Source of the DNA: Ignavibacteriaceae bacterium
GTDB lineage: Bacteria > Bacteroidota > Ignavibacteria > Ignavibacteriales > Ignavibacteriaceae
Reading direction: 5' to 3'
NCBI GenBank assembly: GCA_022865965.1
Contig: JALHTS010000468.1
Location: 1-5,405, forward strand
DNA length: 5,405 nucleotides
Positions 1 through 5,405 of this stretch are shown in pieces; position 1 is the first letter of the stretch; every line of letters starts with the position of its first letter. The notes below the pieces were generated by a model. It ran no database searches, was not told where the DNA came from, and was given only the letters and a program-made list of their open reading frames with translations. Made by a program: the position numbers and the translations under genes.

Positions 1-177
1 AGCCGGATAATGATAAAGCTCACCGAAAAATCCATAGGAATCGGCTGAGTATGTTACCATAACAGAGCCATCAATACTTGCACCTTTTGTAACAATAAAA
101 TTTGTGCAGGCATTATTCGTATTAACAAATAAAAAGCTTACAGCAATTGCAGCAGATAAAAGAATTTTTCTTATCAT
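1..177 (-). CDS. C69-family dipeptidase, N-terminal part only
   Basis: This is the first 59 residues of a gene that leaves the window at base 1. It starts at an ATG (175-177 read on the minus strand) preceded by a good Shine-Dalgarno (AGAAGGA about 8 bases upstream). Residues 1-23 form a signal peptide: basic M-I-R-K, a hydrophobic stretch, then N-T-N-N-A. The next residues, C24-T-N-F-I-V-T-K-G-A, followed by D-G-S and T-Y-S-A-D-S, match the start of peptidase family C69 (PepD-like N-terminal nucleophile hydrolases). In that family a cysteine exposed by removal of the leader is the catalytic nucleophile; here that would be C24. The enzyme should therefore be exported and cleave dipeptides in the periplasm or outside. 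The residues before C24 are a poor lipobox, so a lipoprotein is less likely. The gene is divergent from the small membrane protein at 350. Family assignment is fairly sure; substrate is unknown. Confidence 0.85.
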   Translation of the reverse strand, partial: MIRKILLSAAIAVSFLFVNTNNACTNFIVTKGASIDGSVMVTYSADSYGFFGELYHYPA

Positions 178-349
178 AATTATTCCTTCTTTTGGTTAAT
201 ACATCTAAAAAAATATTGATGGCAAGATAAGAAAAACAGTTGGAATGAAGAATGAAAATCGGTGCTTGAAACCATTTTTGCTGCCCCGATTTAAGGATTT
301 AATGTGCAATATTTACTAATTTGTAGACAAACAAATAAAGGTTTATAAA
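178..349. other. divergent intergenic region with putative promoters
   Basis: This stretch separates two divergent genes, so it should hold both promoters. I cannot point to a convincing -35/-10 pair or a Bacteroidota-type -33/-7 pair on either strand. It carries the imperfect stem at 256-292 and a short palindrome TTTGT-AG-ACAAA at 320-331, just before the Shine-Dalgarno of the plus-strand gene. The palindrome could be an operator but is short enough to be chance. I see no coding remnant here. Confidence 0.4.
256..292. promoter_or_regulatory. imperfect inverted repeat (possible stem-loop)
   Basis: AAATCGG (256-262) is answered by CCGATTT (286-292). After one T/C mismatch the pairing continues with GC (264-265) against GC (283-284), leaving a 17-base loop. 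No T-run follows on either side, and it lies between divergent genes, so a terminator is unlikely. A leader structure or protein-binding site is possible. Its function is unknown. Confidence 0.25.
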
Positions 350-685
350 ATGATACGATTTTCCTATATACTCGGTGTAATAATTTTATTACTTTCTATC
401 TACATAGGTTATGAAATTCAAAATATTTACATAATTGTTTTATCCGGATTGCTGATAATTGCAAATATCTCGGCATTTATAAAATCCCGTCAAAAAAATG
501 ATCTGTTTAATGTAGTTGTAAATATGAGTAACTGTGTAATGTGTTTCTTTATCGGCTTCGAAATATTAGATGGGGAAAAAACTTACCTCATATGGATCTA
601 TTTTGTTTCAGCATTTATTTTCCTGATAGCTACTTATATAATCTATAGAAGAAATTTAAGACCGTTTAAAAAGTTTTCGTCTTAA
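350..685 (+). CDS. small four-helix membrane protein, unknown function
   Basis: I do not recognise this 111-residue protein. It has four hydrophobic segments at about residues 4-21, 25-44, 52-71 and 77-99, with short charged links (K45-S-R-Q-K-N-D and D74-G-E-K) and a basic tail (R100-R-N-L-R-P-F-K-K). By the positive-inside rule the C-terminus and the K45-D51 loop should be cytoplasmic. A cysteine pair, C62-V-M-C65, lies inside the third helix. The ATG follows AAAGG with about 9 bases of spacing. It is divergent from the C69 peptidase, and its stop is 37 bases before the broken SRPBCC gene, so the two may once have shared a transcript. Coding is likely because the helices are regular and an RBS is present. 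Function cannot be given. Confidence 0.65.
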   Translation: MIRFSYILGVIILLLSIYIGYEIQNIYIIVLSGLLIIANISAFIKSRQKNDLFNVVVNMSNCVMCFFIGFEILDGEKTYLIWIYFVSAFIFLIATYIIYRRNLRPFKKFSS

Positions 686-722
686 TGATTTAATGATTTT
701 CTATCCGTATTGTGGAGGCAAA

Positions 723-953
723 ATGAAAATACTTTTATTAACCTTTTCCCTTCTTTTTATAACTGTCTATCCTCAGTAATCAGAAAAAACCAGTCCTGAT
801 TTTGATATATTTGCATTTGAAAAGGAAGTTACACTTCCAGATACACAGGAAGAAATTTTTGCTGCTGCTACTGGAAATATAAGCGGCTGGTGGGATCATT
901 TTATTTTTGAAAGATTTAAACCTTATATTAAGTCCAGCAAACATTTGGAATGA
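723..953 (+). pseudogene. exported SRPBCC (START-like) protein, broken
   Basis: A strong GGAGG (713-717) precedes ATG 723, which opens an 18-residue signal peptide (M-K-I-L-L-L-T-F-S-L-L-F then V-Y-P-Q). The reading frame then meets TAA at 777-779 and continues open to TGA 951-953. The part after the stop reads F-E-K-E-V-T-L-P-D-T-Q-E-E-I-F and then A-T-G-N-I-S-G-W-W-D-H. That is the usual opening of SRPBCC/polyketide-cyclase-like proteins (first strand and helix). Such domains need about 140-150 residues, and only about 55 remain, so the fold cannot form. The TAA could come from a single change in a GAA or CAA codon. The signal peptide and RBS upstream of the stop argue against a simple internal start. 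No convincing continuation is visible in the other frames after 953. A sequencing or assembly error could explain the stop but not the missing C-terminal two thirds. Confidence 0.7.
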
Positions 954-1049
954 CGAAGCTTGTATGAGAAAAAATTCAGAACAATAATATTTATCATTTC
1001 AATATCAATTAATTTATTAGCAAATTTAGTATAAAGGAAAATTATATTT

Positions 1050-1445
1050 ATGAATTGTCCGGTTTGTAAAAATCCATTAGTTATTTTAGAATTTAATCAG
1101 GTTGAAATTGACCATTGCACCTCTTGTGAGGGTATATGGTTGGATGAAGGGGAACTGGGATTATTTTTAAATGAAGAAAAAGAACTTGCCAGAGAAGTGC
1201 AGACTTTATTGGTTGTAAAAAAATCTAAAGAAAAACCAGTGAAATGTCCAATCTGCAAAATGAAAATGGAAAAAGTAAAACACGACGATCTGAATATTGT
1301 AATTGATAAATGTGTTCGGAATCACGGATTGTGGTTTGATAAAGGAGAGTTAAATTTAATTTTGGATTCAGCGGACAATCAGTATAAGATTGCTGCTTTA
1401 TTTAAAAGCTTTTTTAGTAAAAACATAAATTTAATTAATCAATAA
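1050..1445 (+). CDS. double zf-TFIIB zinc-binding protein
   Basis: This 131-residue soluble protein is built from two copies of the zf-TFIIB-type zinc finger. Copy one has C3-P-V-C6, then C23-T-S-C26 and E-G-I-W-L-D-E-G-E-L (27-36). Copy two has C66-P-I-C69, then C88-x-x-N-H92 and G-L-W-F-D-K-G-E-L (93-101). In copy two the last cysteine is replaced, and H92 probably serves as the ligand, a variation common in this family. A charged linker (about 40-62) separates them and a short amphipathic tail follows (about 108-131). AAGGA at 1035-1039 precedes the ATG. It is the first gene of an operon with LemA (10-base gap) and an M48 protease. The family's biochemical role is not established. Zinc-dependent binding of a partner protein or nucleic acid is a guess. 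The placement suggests it helps the LemA/M48 pair. Confidence 0.88.
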   Translation: MNCPVCKNPLVILEFNQVEIDHCTSCEGIWLDEGELGLFLNEEKELAREVQTLLVVKKSKEKPVKCPICKMKMEKVKHDDLNIVIDKCVRNHGLWFDKGELNLILDSADNQYKIAALFKSFFSKNINLINQ

Positions 1446-1455
1446 AGGAGAATAA

Positions 1456-2013
1456 ATGGCAGGCGTAATAATTGTTCTTATAATTATAGTAGCGCTAATA
1501 TTTTTAGCTATTTCAATCTATAACGCTCTTATTCGTTTGAGGAATCAGGTTAAGAATGCGTGGGCTCAGATTGATGTACAATTAAAAAGACGTCATGATC
1601 TTATTCCGAACCTTATTGAAACTGTAAAAGGTTATATGACGCACGAGCGTGAAATCATGGAAAACATAACCAAATACAGAAGCCAGGCTATGGGTGCAAA
1701 TACTGTTGGTGAAAAAGCTCAGGCAGAAGGATTGCTCAGCGGAGCTCTCGGTCAATTACGTGTTCAGGTTGAAAATTACCCCGACCTCAAGGCAAATCAG
1801 AATTTTCTTGCTCTTCAGGAAGAATTAACATCTACTGAAAATAAAATTTCTTTTGCCCGTCAGTCATATAACGATCAGGTTTTATTCTTCAATAATAAAA
1901 TTCAGATGTTCCCTTCAAACATAATAGCGGGAATGTTTGGATTTAAGGAAGAAGAATTTTTCCAGATTGAAGATCAAAAAGAAAAAGAAGTTCCAAAAGT
2001 CAATTTTTTATAA
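1456..2013 (+). CDS. lemA: LemA family membrane protein
   Basis: At 185 residues this matches the usual size of LemA proteins. Residues 3-22 form an N-terminal membrane anchor, followed by Y-N-A-L. The family hallmarks come in order: N34[13 protein letters not shown]48[12 protein letters not shown]60, the helical middle, F133-A-R-Q-S-Y-N-D-Q-V, then F152[11 protein letters not shown]163. The body is a long helical bundle expected on the outer face of the inner membrane, with a charged tail (164-185). The Shine-Dalgarno AAAGGAG (1444-1450) overlaps the stop of the upstream gene, so translation may be coupled. LemA's molecular function is unsettled, but it often lies beside HtpX/M48 proteases, as it does here. 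It may act as a partner or substrate adaptor for the protease. Confidence 0.95.
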   Translation: MAGVIIVLIIIVALIFLAISIYNALIRLRNQVKNAWAQIDVQLKRRHDLIPNLIETVKGYMTHEREIMENITKYRSQAMGANTVGEKAQAEGLLSGALGQLRVQVENYPDLKANQNFLALQEELTSTENKISFARQSYNDQVLFFNNKIQMFPSNIIAGMFGFKEEEFFQIEDQKEKEVPKVNFL

Positions 2014-2028
2014 ATAAAGTTTTAATCT

Positions 2029-3267
2029 ATGTGGGATCTTATAGAAGCTAATCGACAAAAGTCGATTTTACTATTTATCGGACTCGGAGCAACGTTATTT
2101 TTTGCCGGGTATATCTTTGGAAAATTTTATAATGCTGATTATGGTGGTCCTCTTGGTGTGTTGATAGGACTTTCCATCTGGTTTATACTATCTGTAATAA
2201 GTTACTTTGCCGGCAGCAAAATTTTGCTGAGTATTAGCGGCGCTAAAGAAGTAACCAAAGCTGTTCATCCTCAACTATTTAATGTTGTTGAAGAGATGAA
2301 GATTGCTGCAAATCTTCCATACATGCCTAAAGTTTATATAATTGATGATCTGGCACCAAATGCTTTTGCTGCTGGAATAAAGCCTGAAAATACTGCTATT
2401 GCTGTTTCTGCGGGACTTCTCGGAAAATTAAACCGTGATGAATTACAGGGTGTTATCGCTCACGAAATGGCTCACGTTGTAAATCGAGATGTTTTATTAA
2501 TGACTTTTGCCGGAGTGATGATTGGTTCAATCACAATTATATCAGAAGTTTTTTTGAGAAGTTTATATTACGGTGGAAGTTCAAGATATAAATCAAAATC
2601 ATCGGGAAAAGGAGGGCAGATACAATTAATAATAATGATAGTTGCGTTGGTCTTTGCAATACTCGCTCCGATAATGGCAAGACTTCTTTATTTAGGAATT
2701 TCAAGAAAACGAGAATATCTTGCTGATGCTTCAGCAGTAAGATTAACAAGGTATCCTGAAGGTTTAGCTTCCGCTCTGGAAAAAATTTCTGAAAGCTCTC
2801 TCGATATAAAAAAAGCAAATTCAATCACTGCTCCGATGTATATAGTAAATCCGTTGAAACAGAAGGGAATGAAATTATCAAATCTTACAAGCACGCACCC
2901 TCCAATTTCTGAAAGAATATATATACTTAGAGCAATGCAGCATGGAGTTCATTACTTGAGTTATCAAAGTGCATTTCAGTTTATAAGAAATTCCCGCGAA
3001 AAAATTCTTCCTGCAATTGCTTCATTAGATGCAATACCTATAATGATGAAAAGACCTCCGTTAGGCTGGTATGAAGAATCAAATAAAAAGGAAGAAAAGC
3101 GTACTTCCGGTGATTTAATTATGCAGTTGAATGATTTTTCTTTTATTCATTGTATGTGCGGTGTTAAAATTAAAATTCCTCCTGAGTATAAACATTCTCA
3201 TATACTTTGCCCAATATGCAAAACAAAATATTCTTTGCCTGTAATAGCACATAAGAAATGTCAGTAA
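2029..3267 (+). CDS. HtpX-like M48 membrane metalloprotease with C-terminal zinc ribbon
   Basis: This 412-residue zinc endopeptidase resembles HtpX, which degrades damaged or misfolded membrane proteins. Two membrane segments (about 12-29 and 43-65) precede the catalytic region. The active-site helix is H145-E-M-A-H149, with E146 catalytic, and the third zinc ligand is E229 in S-R-K-R-E-Y-L-A-D-A. A hydrophobic hairpin (about 155-175 and 197-222) separates them, and the family motif S-T-H-P-P lies at 288-292. HtpX is usually near 290 residues. The extra 110 here end in C375-M-C377 ... C394-P-I-C397, a zinc-ribbon-like module. I chose ATG 2029 because M-W-D-L-I-E-A-N is the standard start for this family, although the Shine-Dalgarno is weak. 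The 15-base gap after LemA suggests coupled expression. The active site looks intact. Substrates and the purpose of the ribbon are unknown. Confidence 0.92.
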   Translation: MWDLIEANRQKSILLFIGLGATLFFAGYIFGKFYNADYGGPLGVLIGLSIWFILSVISYFAGSKILLSISGAKEVTKAVHPQLFNVVEEMKIAANLPYMPKVYIIDDLAPNAFAAGIKPENTAIAVSAGLLGKLNRDELQGVIAHEMAHVVNRDVLLMTFAGVMIGSITIISEVFLRSLYYGGSSRYKSKSSGKGGQIQLIIMIVALVFAILAPIMARLLYLGISRKREYLADASAVRLTRYPEGLASALEKISESSLDIKKANSITAPMYIVNPLKQKGMKLSNLTSTHPPISERIYILRAMQHGVHYLSYQSAFQFIRNSREKILPAIASLDAIPIMMKRPPLGWYEESNKKEEKRTSGDLIMQLNDFSFIHCMCGVKIKIPPEYKHSHILCPICKTKYSLPVIAHKKCQ

Positions 3268-3283
3268 TATGACTCGATAGAAA

Positions 3284-4530
3284 TGTCTGGTTAAAATCAG
3301 CAAGTTAGTATCAAATAAAACAAGAGGTACTAATGGCACTGCCACAGGAGTTACTGACAATGAGTCAAAAAGAAAGAAAACGAATAAAGGTGTTAGATCA
3401 AAAAACAGAGGGAAAACTAACAGTAAAAGAAGCATCCGGGATAATGAGAATAAGTGAGCGACAAACCTACAGGCTGCTCAGCAGGTACAAAGCAGAAGGA
3501 GACAGAGGAATTATCCATAGACTCAGAGGAAAGCTTTCCAACAGAGGATATCCGAAGCAGATAAAGCAGAAAGCAATAGAAATATACTGGAAGAGATATC
3601 GGGATTTTGGTCCGACATTATTTTCGGAGAAGTTAAAAGAGTATGAAAAGATAGAAATAAATCACGAGACACTACGCAGATGGATGCGATCAAGCGGAAT
3701 AATAACATCGGAGCGGAAAAAACGCTCCCACAGGAAGAAAAGGGAAAGAAGACAAGCCATAGGAGAAATGCTACAGTTTGATGGAAGTCATCACGATTGG
3801 TTTGAATCAAGAGGACTGGTTTGTTGTCTATTACACGCAATAGATGATGCCAGCAGCAAGGTATTCATAAGGTTTTCTGAATCAGAGAACACAGAATCAG
3901 TCCTAAGAGTGCTGAAAGAATACTGTCAGCAAAACGGAATACATAATTCTATTTACATAGACAGATATGGAGTCTATTATGCAGAGAAACAAAAGACAGA
4001 TTTTCAATTGGCAATGGATAAACTCTCAGTAGAAACGATCTATGCCAACCTGCCTACCGCAGGCAGGTTCACCAGAAGCTAAGGGCAGAGTAGAAAGAGG
4101 CAATAGAACGCTTCAGGATCGGCTGGTAAAGGAAATGAGACTCAGGGAGATATCAAATATTAATGAAGCTAATAAATTCTTAGATTAGTATTTTATAGAT
4201 GAATACAACAAGAGATTTGCCCAAGTTGAAGATTTAGCCGACATTCATAGAACAACTGAAGGAATGAATCTGGACGATGTATTTTGTTATGAAACAAAGA
4301 GGCAGGTAAGAAATGATTATACAATAACACTAAAAGGCAACTACATTCAGCTTGAAAAATCAGAGGCAATCTTACCAATACCAGGTCAATATGTAACAGT
4401 AAGAAAATATTTAGACGGGAGTCTGCACATTTTTAGTAGAGAAGAAGAATTGGGATTTAGAGAGTTGAAAGGCAAGCCGCAGAAGAAGAAAGATACTATC
4501 CACCGAAGGGTGATCATCCTTGGAAGAGGC
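3284..4530 (+). mobile_element. ISNCY-like insertion sequence, decayed, right end lost
   Basis: The element consists of the transposase remnant and a short left leader. Its left limit is a guess: TGTCTGGTTAAAATCAGC at about 3284 is the first sequence after the M48 gene that looks like a terminal end. I find no inverted copy of it near 4530 or anywhere to the right. The right side stops abruptly around 4520-4535, where minus-strand recombinase coding begins. No target-site duplication is visible. A missing right inverted repeat and several transposase lesions mean the copy should be immobile. The family call rests on the transposase. Confidence 0.6.
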
Positions 4531-4565
4531 ATCCATTTCATATCTGGATCTGCAAAGTGAGATAA
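3333..4565 (+). pseudogene. ISNCY-family DDE transposase, multiply disrupted
   Basis: The first 239 residues (3333-4049) are intact. M10-S-Q-K-E-R leads into a helix-turn-helix region (about 28-55), then I-H-R-L-R-G (61-66), then the DDE core with L-Q-F-D150-G-S and Y-I-D210-R-Y-G-V-Y. These features fit ISNCY-type transposases. At Y-A-N (4041-4049) the frame is lost through a 19-base palindrome insertion. Removing it restores S-P-E-A-K-G-R-V-E-R-G-N-R-T-L-Q-D, which carries the third catalytic acid. That frame then meets TAG at 4186-4188 (F-L-D-stop-Y-F). It reopens to about 4490, and a -1 shift restores Y-Y-P-P-K-G-D-H-P-W-K-R, the usual tail of this family. Beyond about 4529 the frame reads into recombinase sequence and stops at 4563-4565. 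AGAGG at about 3321-3325 supports ATG 3333; M at 3360 is an alternative start. No functional enzyme is expected. Confidence 0.85.
4049..4067. repeat. 19-base perfect palindrome inserted in the transposase
   Basis: CCTGCCTACCGCAGGCAGG has perfect 7-base arms (CCTGCCT/AGGCAGG) around a 5-base loop. It is very GC-rich in an AT-rich setting. Taking out exactly these 19 bases rejoins AA with TTCA to give A-A-T T-C-A (Asn-Ser), and restores the transposase frame into S-P-E-A-K-G-R-V-E-R. It is therefore an insertion relative to the ancestral gene. Nineteen is not a multiple of three, so it shifts the frame. It resembles the small GC-rich hairpins dispersed in some bacterial genomes. Whether it is repeated in this genome cannot be seen here. 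Confidence 0.8.
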
Positions 4566-5265
4566 AAGTTTTTCGAAACGTTCTTGCCGTATGATTTTTT
4601 GTATATAGATCAAGATCATCCAAATATCTAGTAACTGCTCTGCCTAAATTCTCCACACTTTTATATGAAAGCAATTGGCCTTTTTCTACCTCTCTTACAC
4701 GGGCCTCCAACACTGGGGTTAGTTGCTTATGAAAGGCAATCTCACGATATTTTTTTCTCTTTGGTGAGTAGTACTTAAGGATCCTGTTATCGATATCGAT
4801 GTTCTCTGCTTTTAGTGATAAGATATCAGATGAACGTAAACCTGTAAATATTAGAAGCATTATTGCTGTAATAAAGTTTGAATTTTTCTCTGCCAGTCCC
4901 TCAATAATTTTATTTAGAGCGCTATCTGAGAATATAATTTTTTCTTTAACCTGCGGTCTCGTTTTAACCTCTTTATTGATCTTGAATGGCAGGGTGTAAT
5001 TATATTCAAATAAAAAGTTCAGAAAGTGATTCAGCTGCTTTCCGTAGCCGTGAATTGTGTTCTGTGCCAAATTCAGTTGCTTTATCTCGTTTAGCCAAGT
5101 TTCCACACTCATTTTATTGATACTGAAACAGGCGGAATTTTCATTAAAATTTTCAGTAAGCTTTTTATAAAACCGATCGTAATCTGCAATTGTTTTGGGA
5201 TGTTTGTTCTGGTTGTTCTTTTTGAAGTGGGTGAAAGCCCAACCCGTTTGATAATTATCATTCAT
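4411..5265 (-). pseudogene. tyrosine recombinase/integrase, C-terminus lost
   Basis: The open frame has 284 codons, but only about the first 246 residues belong to the recombinase. An N-terminal SAM-like core-binding domain (about 22-90, T25-I-A-D-Y ... G73-Y-G-K-Q-L-N-H-F-L) is followed by the catalytic domain. Box I is F140-T-G-L-R144-S-S-D-I-L-S-L, a basic hairpin S-P-K-R-K-K-Y-R-E-I lies at 167-176, and box II starts H225-T-A-R228-T-F-R-K-T-F. After R-Y-E-M-D-A246 the family would continue with a G-H motif and the nucleophile tyrosine. Instead, residues 247-284 are the antisense of the transposase tail. Without the tyrosine it cannot cut DNA. The start at 5265 overlaps the kinase stop by 8 bases and has no Shine-Dalgarno, so coupled translation would be needed. 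Identity is confident; what it once recombined is unknown. Confidence 0.85.
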
Positions 5266-5405
5266 ATTTATAATTGGGTAAAGTTATAATAAATTTTGTT
5301 CCGATATTTACTGTGGAAGAAACTTTAATAGTTCCGTTATGCTCATCAATTATTTTTTTTGTAACCGCCAATCCCAAACCCGTACCGCCCGAACCTTTCG
5401 TTGTA
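5258..5405 (-). CDS. histidine kinase, C-terminal end only
   Basis: The last 48 codons of a gene entering from the right edge read T-T-K-G-S-G-G-T-G-L-G-L-A, then V-T-K-K-I-I-D-E-H-N-G and S-S-T-V-N-I-G-T-K-F-I-I-T-L-P. This is the end of a HATPase_c domain. G-T-G-L-G-L-A is the G2 box that binds ATP, and the final strand G-T-K-F-I-I-T-L-P closes the fold. Sensor histidine kinases end this way, with ATP used to phosphorylate a conserved histidine that lies outside this window. The frame closes at TGA 5258-5260 after N-Y-K-Y-E, which is a normal distance past the last strand, so the C-terminus looks natural. The stop overlaps the start of the recombinase remnant. The sensor domain and any response regulator cannot be seen here. 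Confidence 0.88.
   Translation of the reverse strand, partial: TTKGSGGTGLGLAVTKKIIDEHNGTIKVSSTVNIGTKFIITLPNYKYE

Noticed and set aside
662..700. TTAATGATTTAATGATT direct repeat after the small membrane protein
   Set aside because: It has two short units in AT-rich DNA overlapping the stop codon, and chance is the simplest explanation.
960..1034. A 24-codon frame from TTG 960 giving a basic then hydrophobic peptide (Y-E-K-K-F-R-T-I-I-F-I-I-S)
   Set aside because: There is no clear ribosome site and it uses a rare start codon. It is just 24 codons in very AT-rich DNA, where ATT/TTA codons look hydrophobic by chance.
2537..2894. Minus-strand open frames of 95 and 68 codons opposite the M48 gene
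   Set aside because: They are shadows of a well-supported plus-strand gene, with no ribosome site or recognisable domain.
3115..3840. Minus-strand open frames of 106 and 105 codons opposite the protease end and transposase
   Set aside because: They are antisense to conserved coding sequence. Their leucine/phenylalanine-rich make-up is what the reverse of lysine/glutamate-rich coding produces.
4049..4067. Palindrome as a programmed frameshift signal or transcription terminator
   Set aside because: No slippery heptamer lies just upstream and no T-run follows. Removing the 19 bases restores a conserved motif exactly, so an insertion fits better.
4411..4527. Recombinase C-terminal 38 residues as a genuine novel domain
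   Set aside because: They are the exact antisense of recognisable transposase coding (Y-Y-P-P-K-G-D-H-P-W-K-R and the sequence before it), so they are read-through.
4264..4560. A separate 98-residue plus-strand gene
   Set aside because: It is the C-terminal part of the broken transposase, in the frame recovered after removing the palindrome. It is not an independent gene.

Overview
The window is AT-rich and has Shine-Dalgarno-led genes. The gene set (C69 dipeptidase, LemA, M48 protease, an SRPBCC protein of the 'SGWWDH' kind) resembles the Bacteroidota/Ignavibacteria side of the bacterial tree. This placement is an inference from sequence style, not a measurement.

Left part (1-953). The first 59 residues of a secreted C69-family dipeptidase run off the left edge on the minus strand. 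A 172-base intergenic region with an imperfect stem-loop separates it from a divergent gene for a small four-helix membrane protein (350-685). Next comes a broken gene (723-953) for an exported SRPBCC/START-like protein, with a stop just after the signal peptide and only the beginning of the fold left.

Middle (1050-3267). This is the intact core: a tight plus-strand operon of a double zf-TFIIB zinc-binding protein, LemA, and an HtpX-like M48 membrane metalloprotease with its own C-terminal four-cysteine zinc ribbon. The gaps are 10 and 15 bases. LemA and M48 proteases often occur together, so a membrane or envelope protein quality-control role is reasonable.

Right part (about 3284-5405). This is a mobile-DNA graveyard. 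A plus-strand ISNCY-like transposase has been broken three ways: a 19-base perfect palindrome (CCTGCCT-ACCGC-AGGCAGG, 4049-4067) inserted in a conserved motif, an in-frame TAG at 4186, and a -1 frameshift near 4483-4493. Its 3' end is fused tail-to-tail, at about 4520-4535, with a minus-strand tyrosine recombinase that has lost its C-terminal catalytic box and tyrosine. The recombinase start overlaps by 8 bases the stop of a histidine kinase whose ATP-binding C-terminus runs in from the right edge.

I see no CRISPR array, tRNA, rRNA or clearly new defence system. The most interesting item is the small palindrome inserted in the transposase, which looks like a dispersed miniature repeat. The next is the structure of the IS/recombinase junction.
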